Assembly: GCA_033085395.1 (NCBI GenBank)
Contig: JANQBS010000014.1
Span: forward strand, 248,001-312,000
Direction: 5' to 3'
Source of the DNA: Xanthoparmelia taractica
Lineage: Eukaryota; Ascomycota; Lecanoromycetes; Lecanorales; Parmeliaceae
Length of the DNA: 64,000 bases
Positions 22,246-31,878 of this stretch are shown here, piece after piece (the first letter of the stretch is position 1; each line of letters opens with the position of its first letter). The position numbers and the translations under genes were made by a program. The notes beneath the pieces were generated by a model that searched no databases, had not been told where the DNA came from, and saw only the letters and a program-made list of their open reading frames with translations.

Positions 22246-22667
22246 CCATAGTTCAATGGTACAAATGTCAAGTATGAAGTTTCAAGCTATGTTTACACGA
22301 CTGACGCGACTCAGACACCTGGCATTGAAGTCGGAGCGACGGAGGCATTCCAGACAAGAGTGTTCTGCCCTAAGGGTACTTTAGTCTGATTATTATTTCA
22401 TCATCGATTATAATACGTCCCAGGCCATCATCACTTTTAAATCATTCCCATCCTTTGCTGTGTCTTCCAGATTTTCCTTCTCTTTCGTCTTTGCATATTT
22501 CTACAATCTTATAGCCATAGTAAGTCGTTCAGAATAACATCCCATATTCGTTGTTCAAACTGTCTTCCTCAAATCTCCTCCGCTCTGTCAGCCACCACTC
22601 TGCTGTAACAGCAGTACTACCACGGTTGTCCGCGTTCTCCCATCATTTCGCTCTCTCGTCCACAGTA
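22246..22667. promoter_or_regulatory. CCE1-GLR1 divergent promoter, with in-frame non-AUG GLR1 leader
   Basis: This 0.42-kb stretch separates the two ATG starts. On the plus strand the frame of GLR1 is open back to codon 22524, just after an in-frame TAA at 22521. The translated extension has no acidic residue after position 22551 and is rich in Ser, Arg, Leu and His, like a mitochondrial presequence, yet contains no ATG before 22668. An acceptor-like CAG lies at 22530-22532. Confidence 0.5.
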
Positions 22668-24266
22668 ATGGCTCCTATTACAAAAGAGTGTGATTACCTC
22701 GTTATTGGAGGAGGCAGTGGGGGCCTTGCGTCGGCAAGAAAAGCCAGTGGACAATGGGGCGCCAAAACAATCGCAGTAGAAAGTAGTCGTTTGGGGGGAA
22801 CGTGCGTTAATGTTGGGTTCGAATCACCCACTTGCCTAACACAGACTGCCCGGAGATTACTGATAATAGTCAAGTTGCGTCCCTAAAAAGGTGACCTGGA
22901 ACGCTGCCGCCATTGCAGAAACCCTCCATGAGGCCAAAGCATACGGCTTCTCCATCAAGGAGACCGCTCCTTTTGATTGGAAGACTTTCAAACACAAGCG
23001 CGATTCTTACGTCAGACGTCTAAATGGCATATATGCTAAAAACCTGGAAAACGATAACGTCGAATGGCTGCACGGCCGTGCTCATCTCCTTTCGAAGAAC
23101 GAAGCTGAGGTTGTCCTCGATGACGGCACCAAAGACGTTATTCGCGCCAAAAATATTCTCCTAGCCACAGGTGGTCACCCAAACTTCCCTAAGACTCCGG
23201 GAAGCGAGTTGGGCATAACTTCTGATGGTTTCTTTGAATTGGAACAGAGGCCAGAGAAGGTAGCTATTGTCGGAGCAGGCTACATCGCTGTGGAAATGGC
23301 TGGCATGTTCCACCACCTTGGCAGCGAGACACATCTGTTCATTCGACATGACAGATTCTTACGTCCCTTTGACCCAATGATCCAAGATACGATCATGTCC
23401 GAATACGAGCGCCAGTATGTATTCCTAACACCCATGATCCCTTCTTCAGATCAGATCTCGAGTCTTATAGTTTGTCTTGGGCGTTTTCCCTTTCGAACCG
23501 TGTCCATATCCCCCTTCCAATAGGTAATACTGACGACGAAATCATAAGGGGTATGATTATCCACCGAAACTCCTCGCAATCCAAAGTGGAGAAACACCCG
23601 GAGAGAGGTGGCTGGTTAAAATTGCATTACTCCGATTCTGAGAACAAATCCGACGTTCTGGATATCGACTGCCTTCTCTGGGCTATAGGCCGTAGCCCCG
23701 AAGTCGAAGACCTGGGTCTAGATAAGGCAGGCGTCAAGCAGGACGAGCGTGGTCACATCATTGCGGACGACTATCAAAATACCAATGTCGATGGCATATA
23801 CTCCCTTGGGGATGTGTGCGGGAAATTCGAGCTTACCCCGGTTGCGATAGCGGCAGGACGTCAACTTGCCAACCGACTCTTTGGTGGCCCTAACTTCAAA
23901 AATGCGAAGCTAGATTATACAAACATTCCCTCGGTCGTCTTCGCCCACCCCGAAGCCGGCTCGATAGGAATGACCGAACCGGAGGCACGTGAGAAGTATG
24001 GCGACAAAGTCAAGGTATACTGTACGAGTTTCACGGCAATGTACTATGCCATGATGGAGCCGGAGGAAAAAGCGCCTTCGAAGTACAAGCTCATTTGTGT
24101 CGGTGCCGAGGAGAAGGTGGTCGGGCTGCACATTTTGGGGAGTGGCTGCTCTGAGATGCTGCAGGGCTTTGGGGTAGCAGTCAAGATGGGTGCGACGAAG
24201 AAGGATTTTGATAGTTGCGTGGCTATACATCCTACGAGTGCTGAGGAATTGGTAACGTTGAAGTAG
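22668..24266 (+). CDS. GLR1: Glutathione reductase
   Basis: Exons 22668-22816, 22875-23414 and 23549-24266 give a 468-residue NADPH-dependent glutathione reductase, the enzyme that keeps glutathione reduced. Visible are the FAD-binding VIGGGSGGLASARKA, the redox pair in GGTCVNVGCVPKK (rebuilt across the first intron, donor GTTCGA, acceptor CAAG), the NADPH-binding VAIVGAGYIAVEMAG, the second FAD motif YSLGDVCGKFELTPVA, and the catalytic His in AIHPTSAEELVTL. The second intron is 134 bases with a CTGAC branch site. The ATG at 22668 gives the cytosolic enzyme. Forty codons upstream in the same frame look like a mitochondrial presequence but lack an ATG; this may be a second, non-AUG start. Confidence 0.95.
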
Positions 24267-24538
24267 AAGGCATGAATTCACAAATAACATCTGCTTTGAG
24301 GTTCCAAGGTACGTACGTGGTACTCTATACAGTGCCTTGCATAAGGATACCTTATGCAGCATAGAATTACTTTTATGCACATGCAGTGTGATGACGTGAA
24401 CTCGCTAACCGTTTCAAAAGCGTCATAATTCGCGGAACACCACCTCCGACCACGGTTTATCTTTCATGACCATTATTTAACCTGACTTCGCACAGTGAGA
24501 GCGAAGCGACATAGAAAAGAATTACTCCTCACTTCCAT

Positions 24539-25829
24539 ATGGCGTCCACGCATCAATTGCGAGTTCAGGATATCTTCTCTGTCAAGGACTATGTCTGCCT
24601 TGTATGCACCCTTTCCGAGCGATTGCTTCCCTTTCAGTCTTTCAGTACCTTTGTTTTGAACTTGAGGACGTCTTGCGAGAATACCAACTCAATTCTGCTG
24701 CCTTTGAAGCTTCGCGCACCTGTTTTGTTACTCGATATACGTCATGGAACGGAAAATGCTACCTCGCAAATGTCTTTGAATCTCATTTTCGTCTGAATTT
24801 TGGAAAAGAAAAAGGATTAATTCGCAAGTAATGCAGGTCACTGGAGGTGGTACAGGCATCGGATTAATGGCAACTCAAGCCTTGGCTGCCAACGGTCAGA
24901 CATCCTGCCTTATCTCTGTCAAATTCTTCTTGGGAGCTCAGGACATGGGATGACGGAATATAGGCGCTAAGGTTTATATTACTGGCCGCCGTATGGAAGT
25001 ACTTGAAAATGCCGCCAAAACCCACAGTCCGGAAGGAGGAGGGCAAATATTACCGTATGGCACGCGTTGGCAAGCTGACAGAAGAAAGAAAGCTGAACAA
25101 TACAATTCTAGTATTGGTCCATGTGACGTCACTTCGAAAGCGGATCTCGAGAAGCTGGTCAAAAACTTGGCCTCCAAGGAGAAACATCTGAGCCTGCTCA
25201 GTCTGTCACTTCATCTCTCTTGCTGTCGTCTTACTGATTTCAACCGCACAGTAACGAATGCAGGCATTTCCGGACCCAAGGCTCCACCGGACTCCGCATC
25301 TGCAGACGAGTTGCATGACAAAATTTGGCAGGGAGAGTCCGTTGAAGACTGGGACAGCGTATTGAAGACCAATGTAACGTCGGTTTATTTCAGCACCCTT
25401 GCGTTCCTGCCTCTTCTACAGGCATCTATTGGGAAATTTCCTCCGCGCTCGCCTTCTGTCATCGTCATTTCAAGCATGAGCGGCATAATGAGGCACAGCC
25501 AAGGACACTTCGCCTACAACGCGGCGAAAGGAGCCACAATACACCTCAGCAAGCTTATGAGTGCAGAATTCGAGAAGGCGGAGGTAAGGGTGAATAGCAT
25601 AGCACCGGGTTACTTCCCAAGCGAGATGACCATGAAGGAGAGCGACGACAGTAACAAGACCCACATGCCGGCGGAAAAGGTCCAAGAGAAAGGGCATGTG
25701 CCAGCGCAAAGGCCAGGCAGCGATGAAGAAATGGCACAAGCGGTGATTTTCTTGTGCAAGAACATGTACGTAAATGGAGAGCTGATTGCGGTCGACGGTG
25801 GAGTACTCAACCAAGTGCCGGGGAGATAG
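24539..25829 (+). CDS. Short-chain dehydrogenase/reductase (RhlG-like)
   Basis: Five exons (24539-24601, 24837-24894, 24964-25054, 25112-25200, 25252-25829) give a 292-residue classical SDR. The NAD(P)-binding motif is VTGGGTGIG, followed by AKVYITGRR (Arg after the second strand suggests NADPH), the LLITNAGISGPK strand, and the catalytic YNAAK after a conserved Ser-rich strand (VISSMSG). The C-terminal INGELIAVDGG-type ending is present as NGELIAVDGGVL. Similar fungal proteins are annotated as 3-oxoacyl-ACP-reductase-like RhlG homologues; the true substrate is unknown. The first intron is long (235 bases). Introns 3 and 4 (57 and 51 bases) are multiples of three without stops, so a naive ORF runs through them. 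Confidence 0.88.
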
Positions 25830-25919
25830 TCAGTCCCTTGGTGCTCCGGGCATTTCGACCAATGGAGCAGTACTAGAGATAGCATAGCAATCCAGAGAAG
25901 ATGATGCTACAGTTGCAGG

Positions 25920-26546
25920 TTATTGTCCAGCATGCAGGCCGCTGATGTCTTCGATAGCGCCATCTCTCCTTGTAGCCTTGACGTCTTTCGGCTCTGGCCC
26001 ATATGAGCTGGACGGTACAGGACTTTCTTGTGGGGCCGTCTCATCGGTCAACTTTTCTATGACCTTGATTTTGCCCTTTGCACGATTGAAGCGATCGTCG
26101 AAATCTGACACAGAATTCTCGTCATTGGCTGTTGAGAGACTTTCTGGCTCTGTCAGAGCGTATAGCGTTCGAATATGTTTCTCCAAGCGCATGTTGGCAG
26201 GTAATCTGGGGGCCCTCGTGCGTCCAGGTGATTGTTGTACTTCAGGCTTAACACTTCCTTCTTTGCTCTCAAGGGTTTTCTCCGTGTCTGCACTGCTGTC
26301 ATCTTGCCCGTCAGATACCAGGTTGTCTTCTGTGATTGGGAGTCTGCCCGTCCATATGACTGCTCTTCCAAACAATTTGCCCATGGAGGCATATTTCTCG
26401 AAGCCCCTTTCAAGCCCAAAAAAGCGGCCTTCGATGAGCCCGGCGCGACTACCGTCCGAAACGCCCAAATCGTAACCTTCTTTGTAGAAATTGTCTTCAA
26501 GGGTGAGAAGGGAATTGAAGGGGTCGTCTTGGGTATTAGACGTCAT
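25920..26546 (-). CDS. LTO1: Lto1 family Fe-S adaptor subunit
   Basis: Single exon, 208 residues. The N-terminal 60 residues carry the deca-GX3 motif (YDLGVSDGSRAGLIEGRFFG and GFEKYASMGKLFGRAVIW), the signature of Yae1/Lto1 (human ORAOV1) proteins. The Lto1-Yae1 pair guides the cytosolic Fe-S assembly machinery to the ABC protein Rli1/ABCE1 in ribosome recycling and biogenesis. The C-terminal part is acidic, Ser/Pro-rich and poorly conserved. The usual C-terminal Trp of Lto1, which contacts the targeting complex, is not seen; the protein ends in HAGQ. It is convergent with the SDR gene, 90 bases apart, and divergent from KEX1. Confidence 0.88.
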   Translation of the reverse strand: MTSNTQDDPFNSLLTLEDNFYKEGYDLGVSDGSRAGLIEGRFFGLERGFEKYASMGKLFGRAVIWTGRLPITEDNLVSDGQDDSSADTEKTLESKEGSVKPEVQQSPGRTRAPRLPANMRLEKHIRTLYALTEPESLSTANDENSVSDFDDRFNRAKGKIKVIEKLTDETAPQESPVPSSSYGPEPKDVKATRRDGAIEDISGLHAGQ

Positions 26547-27028
26547 GACAAGCTTGTGAGTGCCGGCGAAAGAGAATGACTGCTGTCGCGAGTGATCGCA
26601 AAAGCCAAGGACCCCCCTAGAATTAAGGTACTTTCTACCTTAGAGGCTCCGGGTTAGTTCTAGTTCCAATTTTACACTATGGCCAGCCAGGCACAGTTGG
26701 AGGTCCGGGCTTTATTGTCTACCTAGCAGTATTATTCAGCCATCAGCATCTAAGTAGTCTTATATTTTGAATCTTATTCTTTTTTTTTCATTCACAACGT
26801 TGCAGTCTCACCATCTTTGATCAACGACTCGAGCCGGGCCATTAACCTTGGGTGACGGAGCCATCAGTCAAATAACGGTCTTTTAGAAGGAGCGCCTCCT
26901 TCTCTTGCCTGATGAGGACGCTTCGGCCATAGCCAAGGACACCTCGTCCTAATCGATTTTCAGACTTCAGGCACGAGGGCATAGAACATTGTCTCCAACT
27001 GTGTGTGCAACAACATCGCGACCCAGTG
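26547..27028. promoter_or_regulatory. Divergent promoter region of LTO1 and KEX1
   Basis: About 480 bases between start codons, including a T-rich tract near 26,760-26,790. No gene recognised. Confidence 0.4.
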
Positions 27029-29023
27029 ATGTCTGTCCCACGGCTTGCCCCTGTCCTGCGACACTTGGTCCCTACCCCATTCACGGCTTGGGTATGGGTC
27101 AGCGCATGTATGTTGATGTGGAACCTCTCGGTGGCAGAGAAGACCGCAGCAGATTACTATGTCCAGTCTCTGCCAGGCCAGCCAGATGGCCCGCTTCTGA
27201 AAATGCATGCTGGGTAAGCGGGCAAATTTCATCGTATCTTCTGTATTTGAATTAACACTCTAACAGCCACATCGAAGTCAATCCTGCGCACAATGGTAAT
27301 CTCTTCTTTTGGCACTTCCAGAATCGCAATATAGCCAATCGGCAACGGACCGTGTTATGGTTGAACGGAGGACCTGGCTGCAGTTCGATGGACGGCGCAT
27401 TGATGGAGATTGGGCCTTATCGGCTTAAGGACGAATCAAGCCTTCGATATAACGATGGATCGTGGGATGAGTTTGCCAACATCCTTTTCGTCGATAATCC
27501 CGTGGGGACCGGTTTCAGCTATGTTGATACAGACAGTTACGTTCACGAGCTCAAGGACATGGCCGATCAAATGGTTCTCTTCCTACAAAGGTTTTTCGAA
27601 ATGTTTCCCGAGTACGAAGATAATGATGTGAGTACTCATGCTCGGAGTGAGACTCTGCTCAGTAGTAATGTTGCAACAGCTTTATATTGCTGGAGAATCC
27701 TACGCAGGGCAACATATACCATATTTAGCCCAAGCTATTCTCTCCAACAACAACAACGACTCCCCTAGTCAGTCTAAAAAGTGGAATCTGTCTGGTCTCC
27801 TTATTGGGAATGGTTGGATATCGCCCGTCGAGCAATACAATTCGTACCTCACAATGGCCTACGGTGCTGGTGTAATTCAAGGCGGGTCTGACCAGGCAAA
27901 TGAGCTTGAAAAGCAGCATCAAAGGTGTACCGAGGCTCTGAACCAGCCAGGAGCTTTAGACAAAGTCGACTTACCGCCATGCGAGTCCGTTCTCCAATCA
28001 ATTCTTAAGCTGTCTCAAAAGGACGGACAGTGCTACAATATGTATGATCTCCGACTTCGAGATAGCTACCCCAGCTGCGGTATGAATTGGCCCCCAGATC
28101 TCAAGAATGTCACTCCATACTTGCGAAGGGATGATGTCAGAGCGGCTCTGCATATCAACAAAGACAAGAAGTCTGGGTGGACCGAATGTTCTGGAGCGGT
28201 GGGCTCAAATTTCAACACCGCCAAATCCAAGCCAACCATACAGATTCTGCCCGCCATCCTGGAACAAGTGCCTGTCATCCTCTTTTCCGGAGACCAAGAT
28301 CTTATCTGCAATCATCTCGGCACCGAAGAGCTCATCCACAACATGGAATGGAATGGCGGCAAAGGTTTCGAGCTTTCTCCCGGTACGTGGGCCCCTCGCC
28401 GGCATTGGACTTTCGAGGGAGAGCCAGCAGGACTTTACCAAGAAGCTCGAAACTTGACTTACATTTTATTTTACAACTCGTCCCACATGGTACCTTTCGA
28501 CTATCCTCGACGCACAAGAGACATGCTTGATCGCTTTTTAGGCGTCGATATAGCGAGCATCGGTGGGAAGCCAGCGGATTCCCGGATTGACGGCGAAAAG
28601 GGGTTGGAGACGAGTGTGGGCGGCCACCCCAACAGCACGTCAGCCGAACAGGCAGAAGCAGAGAAGCTTGAGGAAGCTAAGTGGGCTGCCTACTACAAAT
28701 CGGGTGAGGTAGCACTGATCGTAGTCATAATCCTTGCGAGTGTTTGGGGTTTCTACGTCTGGCGGGATCGGCGCAGAAGAGCAGGCTACGATGGTGTCTT
28801 CGGAGGCTCAAACGCCCATTTGGTCAGGAGCGAGAGGCAAGGGAGGGATGTTGAAGCAGCCGATTTCGATGAGAGCGAGCTAGATGACCTTCACGTTGCG
28901 AGCCCGGGCCCACACTATGATGGAATGGAGGGAAGGACTAGTCTTGACGAAGGGGGTAGTGATGAGGAGGGAAAGGAGAAGGCCAATGGGCATGCGAAGC
29001 GGCATGTGAATTTCAAGGATTAG
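27029..29023 (+). CDS. KEX1: Pheromone-processing carboxypeptidase Kex1
   Basis: Three exons (27029-27213, 27267-27627, 27680-29023) give a 629-residue type I membrane serine carboxypeptidase of the late Golgi, which trims C-terminal Lys/Arg after Kex2 cleavage of pro-pheromones and secreted proteins. A signal segment (FTAWVWVSACMLMWNLSVA) is followed by the S10 fold: WLNGGPGCSSMDGAL (oxyanion region), the nucleophile in IAGESYAGQHIPYLAQ, the acid in FSGDQDLICNHLG and the His in NSSHMVPFDYP. One membrane span (ALIVVIILASVWGFYVW) and an acidic cytosolic tail close the protein. Start at the ATG at 27029. Both introns are 52-53 bases and phase-consistent. Length is typical of the family. Confidence 0.96.
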
Positions 29024-30448
29024 TGATGAGTTTTAGAGCATTTCTGCATGGGGCCGGAGTCAAGGTCCAAAGACCAAGTTTGCAACGCTATATATTCCTG
29101 GAGCAATATTTCCCCAATAAGGATCGCGTCTCGAGCAAACTTCATGTTTGGTCGACAGTGAACCACCCCCAAACATACAGGTGCGTGTTCTGTATAATTG
29201 AGCGACGTACAGCAGGCTTATGGATCACGAATATTGTCTCCACAGAAAAACAACACAACCCGCAGAGACCGTGTGCATTATTCCAGATCTCACCATCAAA
29301 CTTGGCCATCTCGCGTCAGACGTACTTGTAATTCAGATGGTGGCTCCTGAACATCCAGTGCATGCTCTGCATACGGGGACAATGGACTTCGTTGAAGCCT
29401 GACCCCCAGGCCTTGGAGAAGGTGCTCGATGTTCATCAGATACCAAAAGGCAATATCGTGTCTTCAGCGGCACTCCGACACCGCACTGGGTCTGCGGAGT
29501 GCCTAAGTGCTTGACTCTATGATTTTATATCATCATATGAACAAGAGTATTGCTGGAGGTCTGGCCCGTTTGACCGAGCAAGCCTTGCCTTTTCTGTCTT
29601 CTGCTCCCACAACGAACGTGCCAGGGAACTCGAACGACCAGAAATCCAAGACACAGACTTGTAGAAATGAAAGATAGTAATAGGTACTCCTCGCCTCATC
29701 TGTAAGCCCCATTGAGTTACGATCATCTTCCTCCCCCAATCCGGAAACCAGAGCGAGTTAGAAGAAGGCAATCACATGTCTATCAATTTCGACGAATATA
29801 CCCTCCATCCACGCACCTATGAGCCCTCTTCCTCATATCCAAACACAATCTCGACCTTCTCTCCCCACATCCAACCCAAGCCATGCGGTGCACAGGTCAG
29901 TCGAGGCCGGACTCATATCTTCGTCCATATGGTCTCTGAGTCTGCACGTCGGGACCCGAGAGGAAAGCGAGAGGAGTATCAACAGCCAAGAGAGGGGTTA
30001 TTGAGGGTAGAAGAGGTGGGGAGAAGGTGAACCCCGAAATTTGCTTTTATGGAGGTGCGTTTCCGCTTTCTCAGTACTCCAAGGAATACGAGGTGTCCGG
30101 GGACTTTCTCCCAAAGCAGTATGTTCAATTGTGAGAAGGCTAACACACGGATGTGCCAACTTCTCCTTCTGTAAGCTTTGAATGCGATTATATGAGCGAG
30201 GAGTGAAGATTAGCAAAAGGGACCGTACAAGGTCTATTACTTAAAACCGAAAACTCGGCAAGGCTTAGCGCTGAATTGTCCAAACGCAGACGCGCAGCAC
30301 GCGCGCTGTAAATTGATCGATAGTTCGATACTTGTGTTGATGCTTCATGGTACAACACATGGACTGAAGGCAGAGCTTTAATACTCCTCCGTCCCTTTGC
30401 TTATTGTTTCCTGCTTCTCTCCTCCTGATTTACATTTAGTGCTCAAAA
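29024..30448. other. 1.4-kb intergenic region between KEX1 and RAE1
   Basis: Holds the 3-prime end of KEX1 and the promoter of RAE1. Several open frames of 60-100 codons occur (for example from 29,776) but none has a family motif, and I could not extend any by splicing. A pyrimidine-rich leader precedes the RAE1 start. Confidence 0.5.
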
Positions 30449-31598
30449 ATGTCTGGCATCTTTGGAAGTGGAGCCAGCTCAAGTGCATCCGCCGCAAATA
30501 GTACTACGGGCGATATCTCGAAAGATATTGCACTAAGCAACCCTCCAGAGGACAGCATCTCGGATATCTCATTCTCGCCTCAATCAGAACATCTTGCAGT
30601 TGCATCTTGGGACAAGAAAGTCCGCATCTACGAAATCAACGCACAGGGAGGGAGTGAAGGGAAAGCTCTCTTTGAGCATGAAGGTCCCGTACTGAGCTGC
30701 TGCTGGTCCAAGGTACCCTTGCCAGCCTTACGTGTCTATCCATAAGTGCCCATACTGACAATTACCGCAGGACGGTACGAAGGTGGTCGGCGGCGGTGCC
30801 GACAAAGCAGCTAGGCTCCTTGACCTTGGCGCAGGCGCTACTACTGCCCAGCAAGTCGCTGCACACGATCAGCCAATACGCTGTGTGCGCATGATCGATG
30901 TCCCCGGACAAGCAACCCCAGTGCTTGTGACAGGGTCTTGGGATAAGACACTGAAATACTGGGATCTACGGCAACCCAACCCCGTTGCGAGTGTCGGTTG
31001 CCAGGAGAGAGTGTACAGTATCGATAGTAAAAATAATCTCCTCGTCGTCGGTACAGCAGACCGGTACATCAACATCGTGAACCTCGACAAACCAACCGAA
31101 TTCTACAAGACCCTACAATCTCCTTTGAAGTGGCAGACCCGCGTCGTGACTTGCTTTTCAGATTCTTCGGGCTTCGCCGTCGGCAGCATAGAAGGCCGTT
31201 GTGCCATTCAATACGTCGAAGAGAAAGATTCATCCTCAAACTTCAGCTTCAAATGCCATAGGCAAACACCGCCTAACAGCAGAGACATCAGTAACGTCTA
31301 CTCTGTCAACGCTATTTCGTTCCACCCCATTCACGGGACATTCAGCACTGCCGGCTCTGACGGCACATTTCACTTCTGGGACAAAGACGCGAAGCATCGC
31401 CTGAAGGGGTATCCGGAGGTTGGAGGGACCATTTCTAGCACCGCATTCAATAGGGGCGGAAATATTTTTGCCTATGCTGTGAGCTATGATTGGAGCAAAG
31501 GGTACTCTGTAAATACTCCACAGTCAGTGAACAAGGTCATGTTGCACGCGGTACAGGGAGACGAATGTAAGCCAAGGCCGAAGGCTGTGAAGAGGTGA
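30449..31598 (+). CDS. RAE1: mRNA export factor Rae1/Gle2
   Basis: Exons 30449-30712 and 30771-31598 give a 363-residue WD40 beta-propeller of the nuclear pore, which binds the GLEBS motif of Nup98-type nucleoporins and supports poly(A) RNA export. Typical Rae1 sequences are the N-terminal DISFSPQSEHLAVASWDKKV, VTGSWDKTLKYWDLR, CFSDSSGFAVGSIEGRCAIQ and the C-terminal FAYAVSYDWSKGY. The 58-base intron has CTGAC and acceptor CCGCAG. The ending CKPRPKAVKR is typical of the family. Convergent with ACO2. Confidence 0.97.
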
Positions 31599-31878
31599 TT
31601 TCACGGAGCAACGTTTAGGGTTGGCATTCTCCAAAAGGAAAGGAAGGATCTTTCATTAGATGTTGTTGGAGCGGTTTAGATACCATCGAGTATTTTACGA
31701 AGAGCAGTGGAAGCTCTCAAGGAGGCCTACCAGCTCTTTTGTAGAGGATTGGGATAATGGATCTCAAGGATTGAGCATAACAGGAATGACGGTTGTGGAG
31801 TCCTTATGGCCTAAGAGCCGGAAGCCTAAAGCGCCAGGCAGGCACAAAAAGACCTCATGAAGACAGACTTCTATGATC

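Noticed and set aside
29024..30448. Small gene beginning at ATG 29,776
   Set aside because: An 84-codon frame with no family similarity and no supported splice extension.
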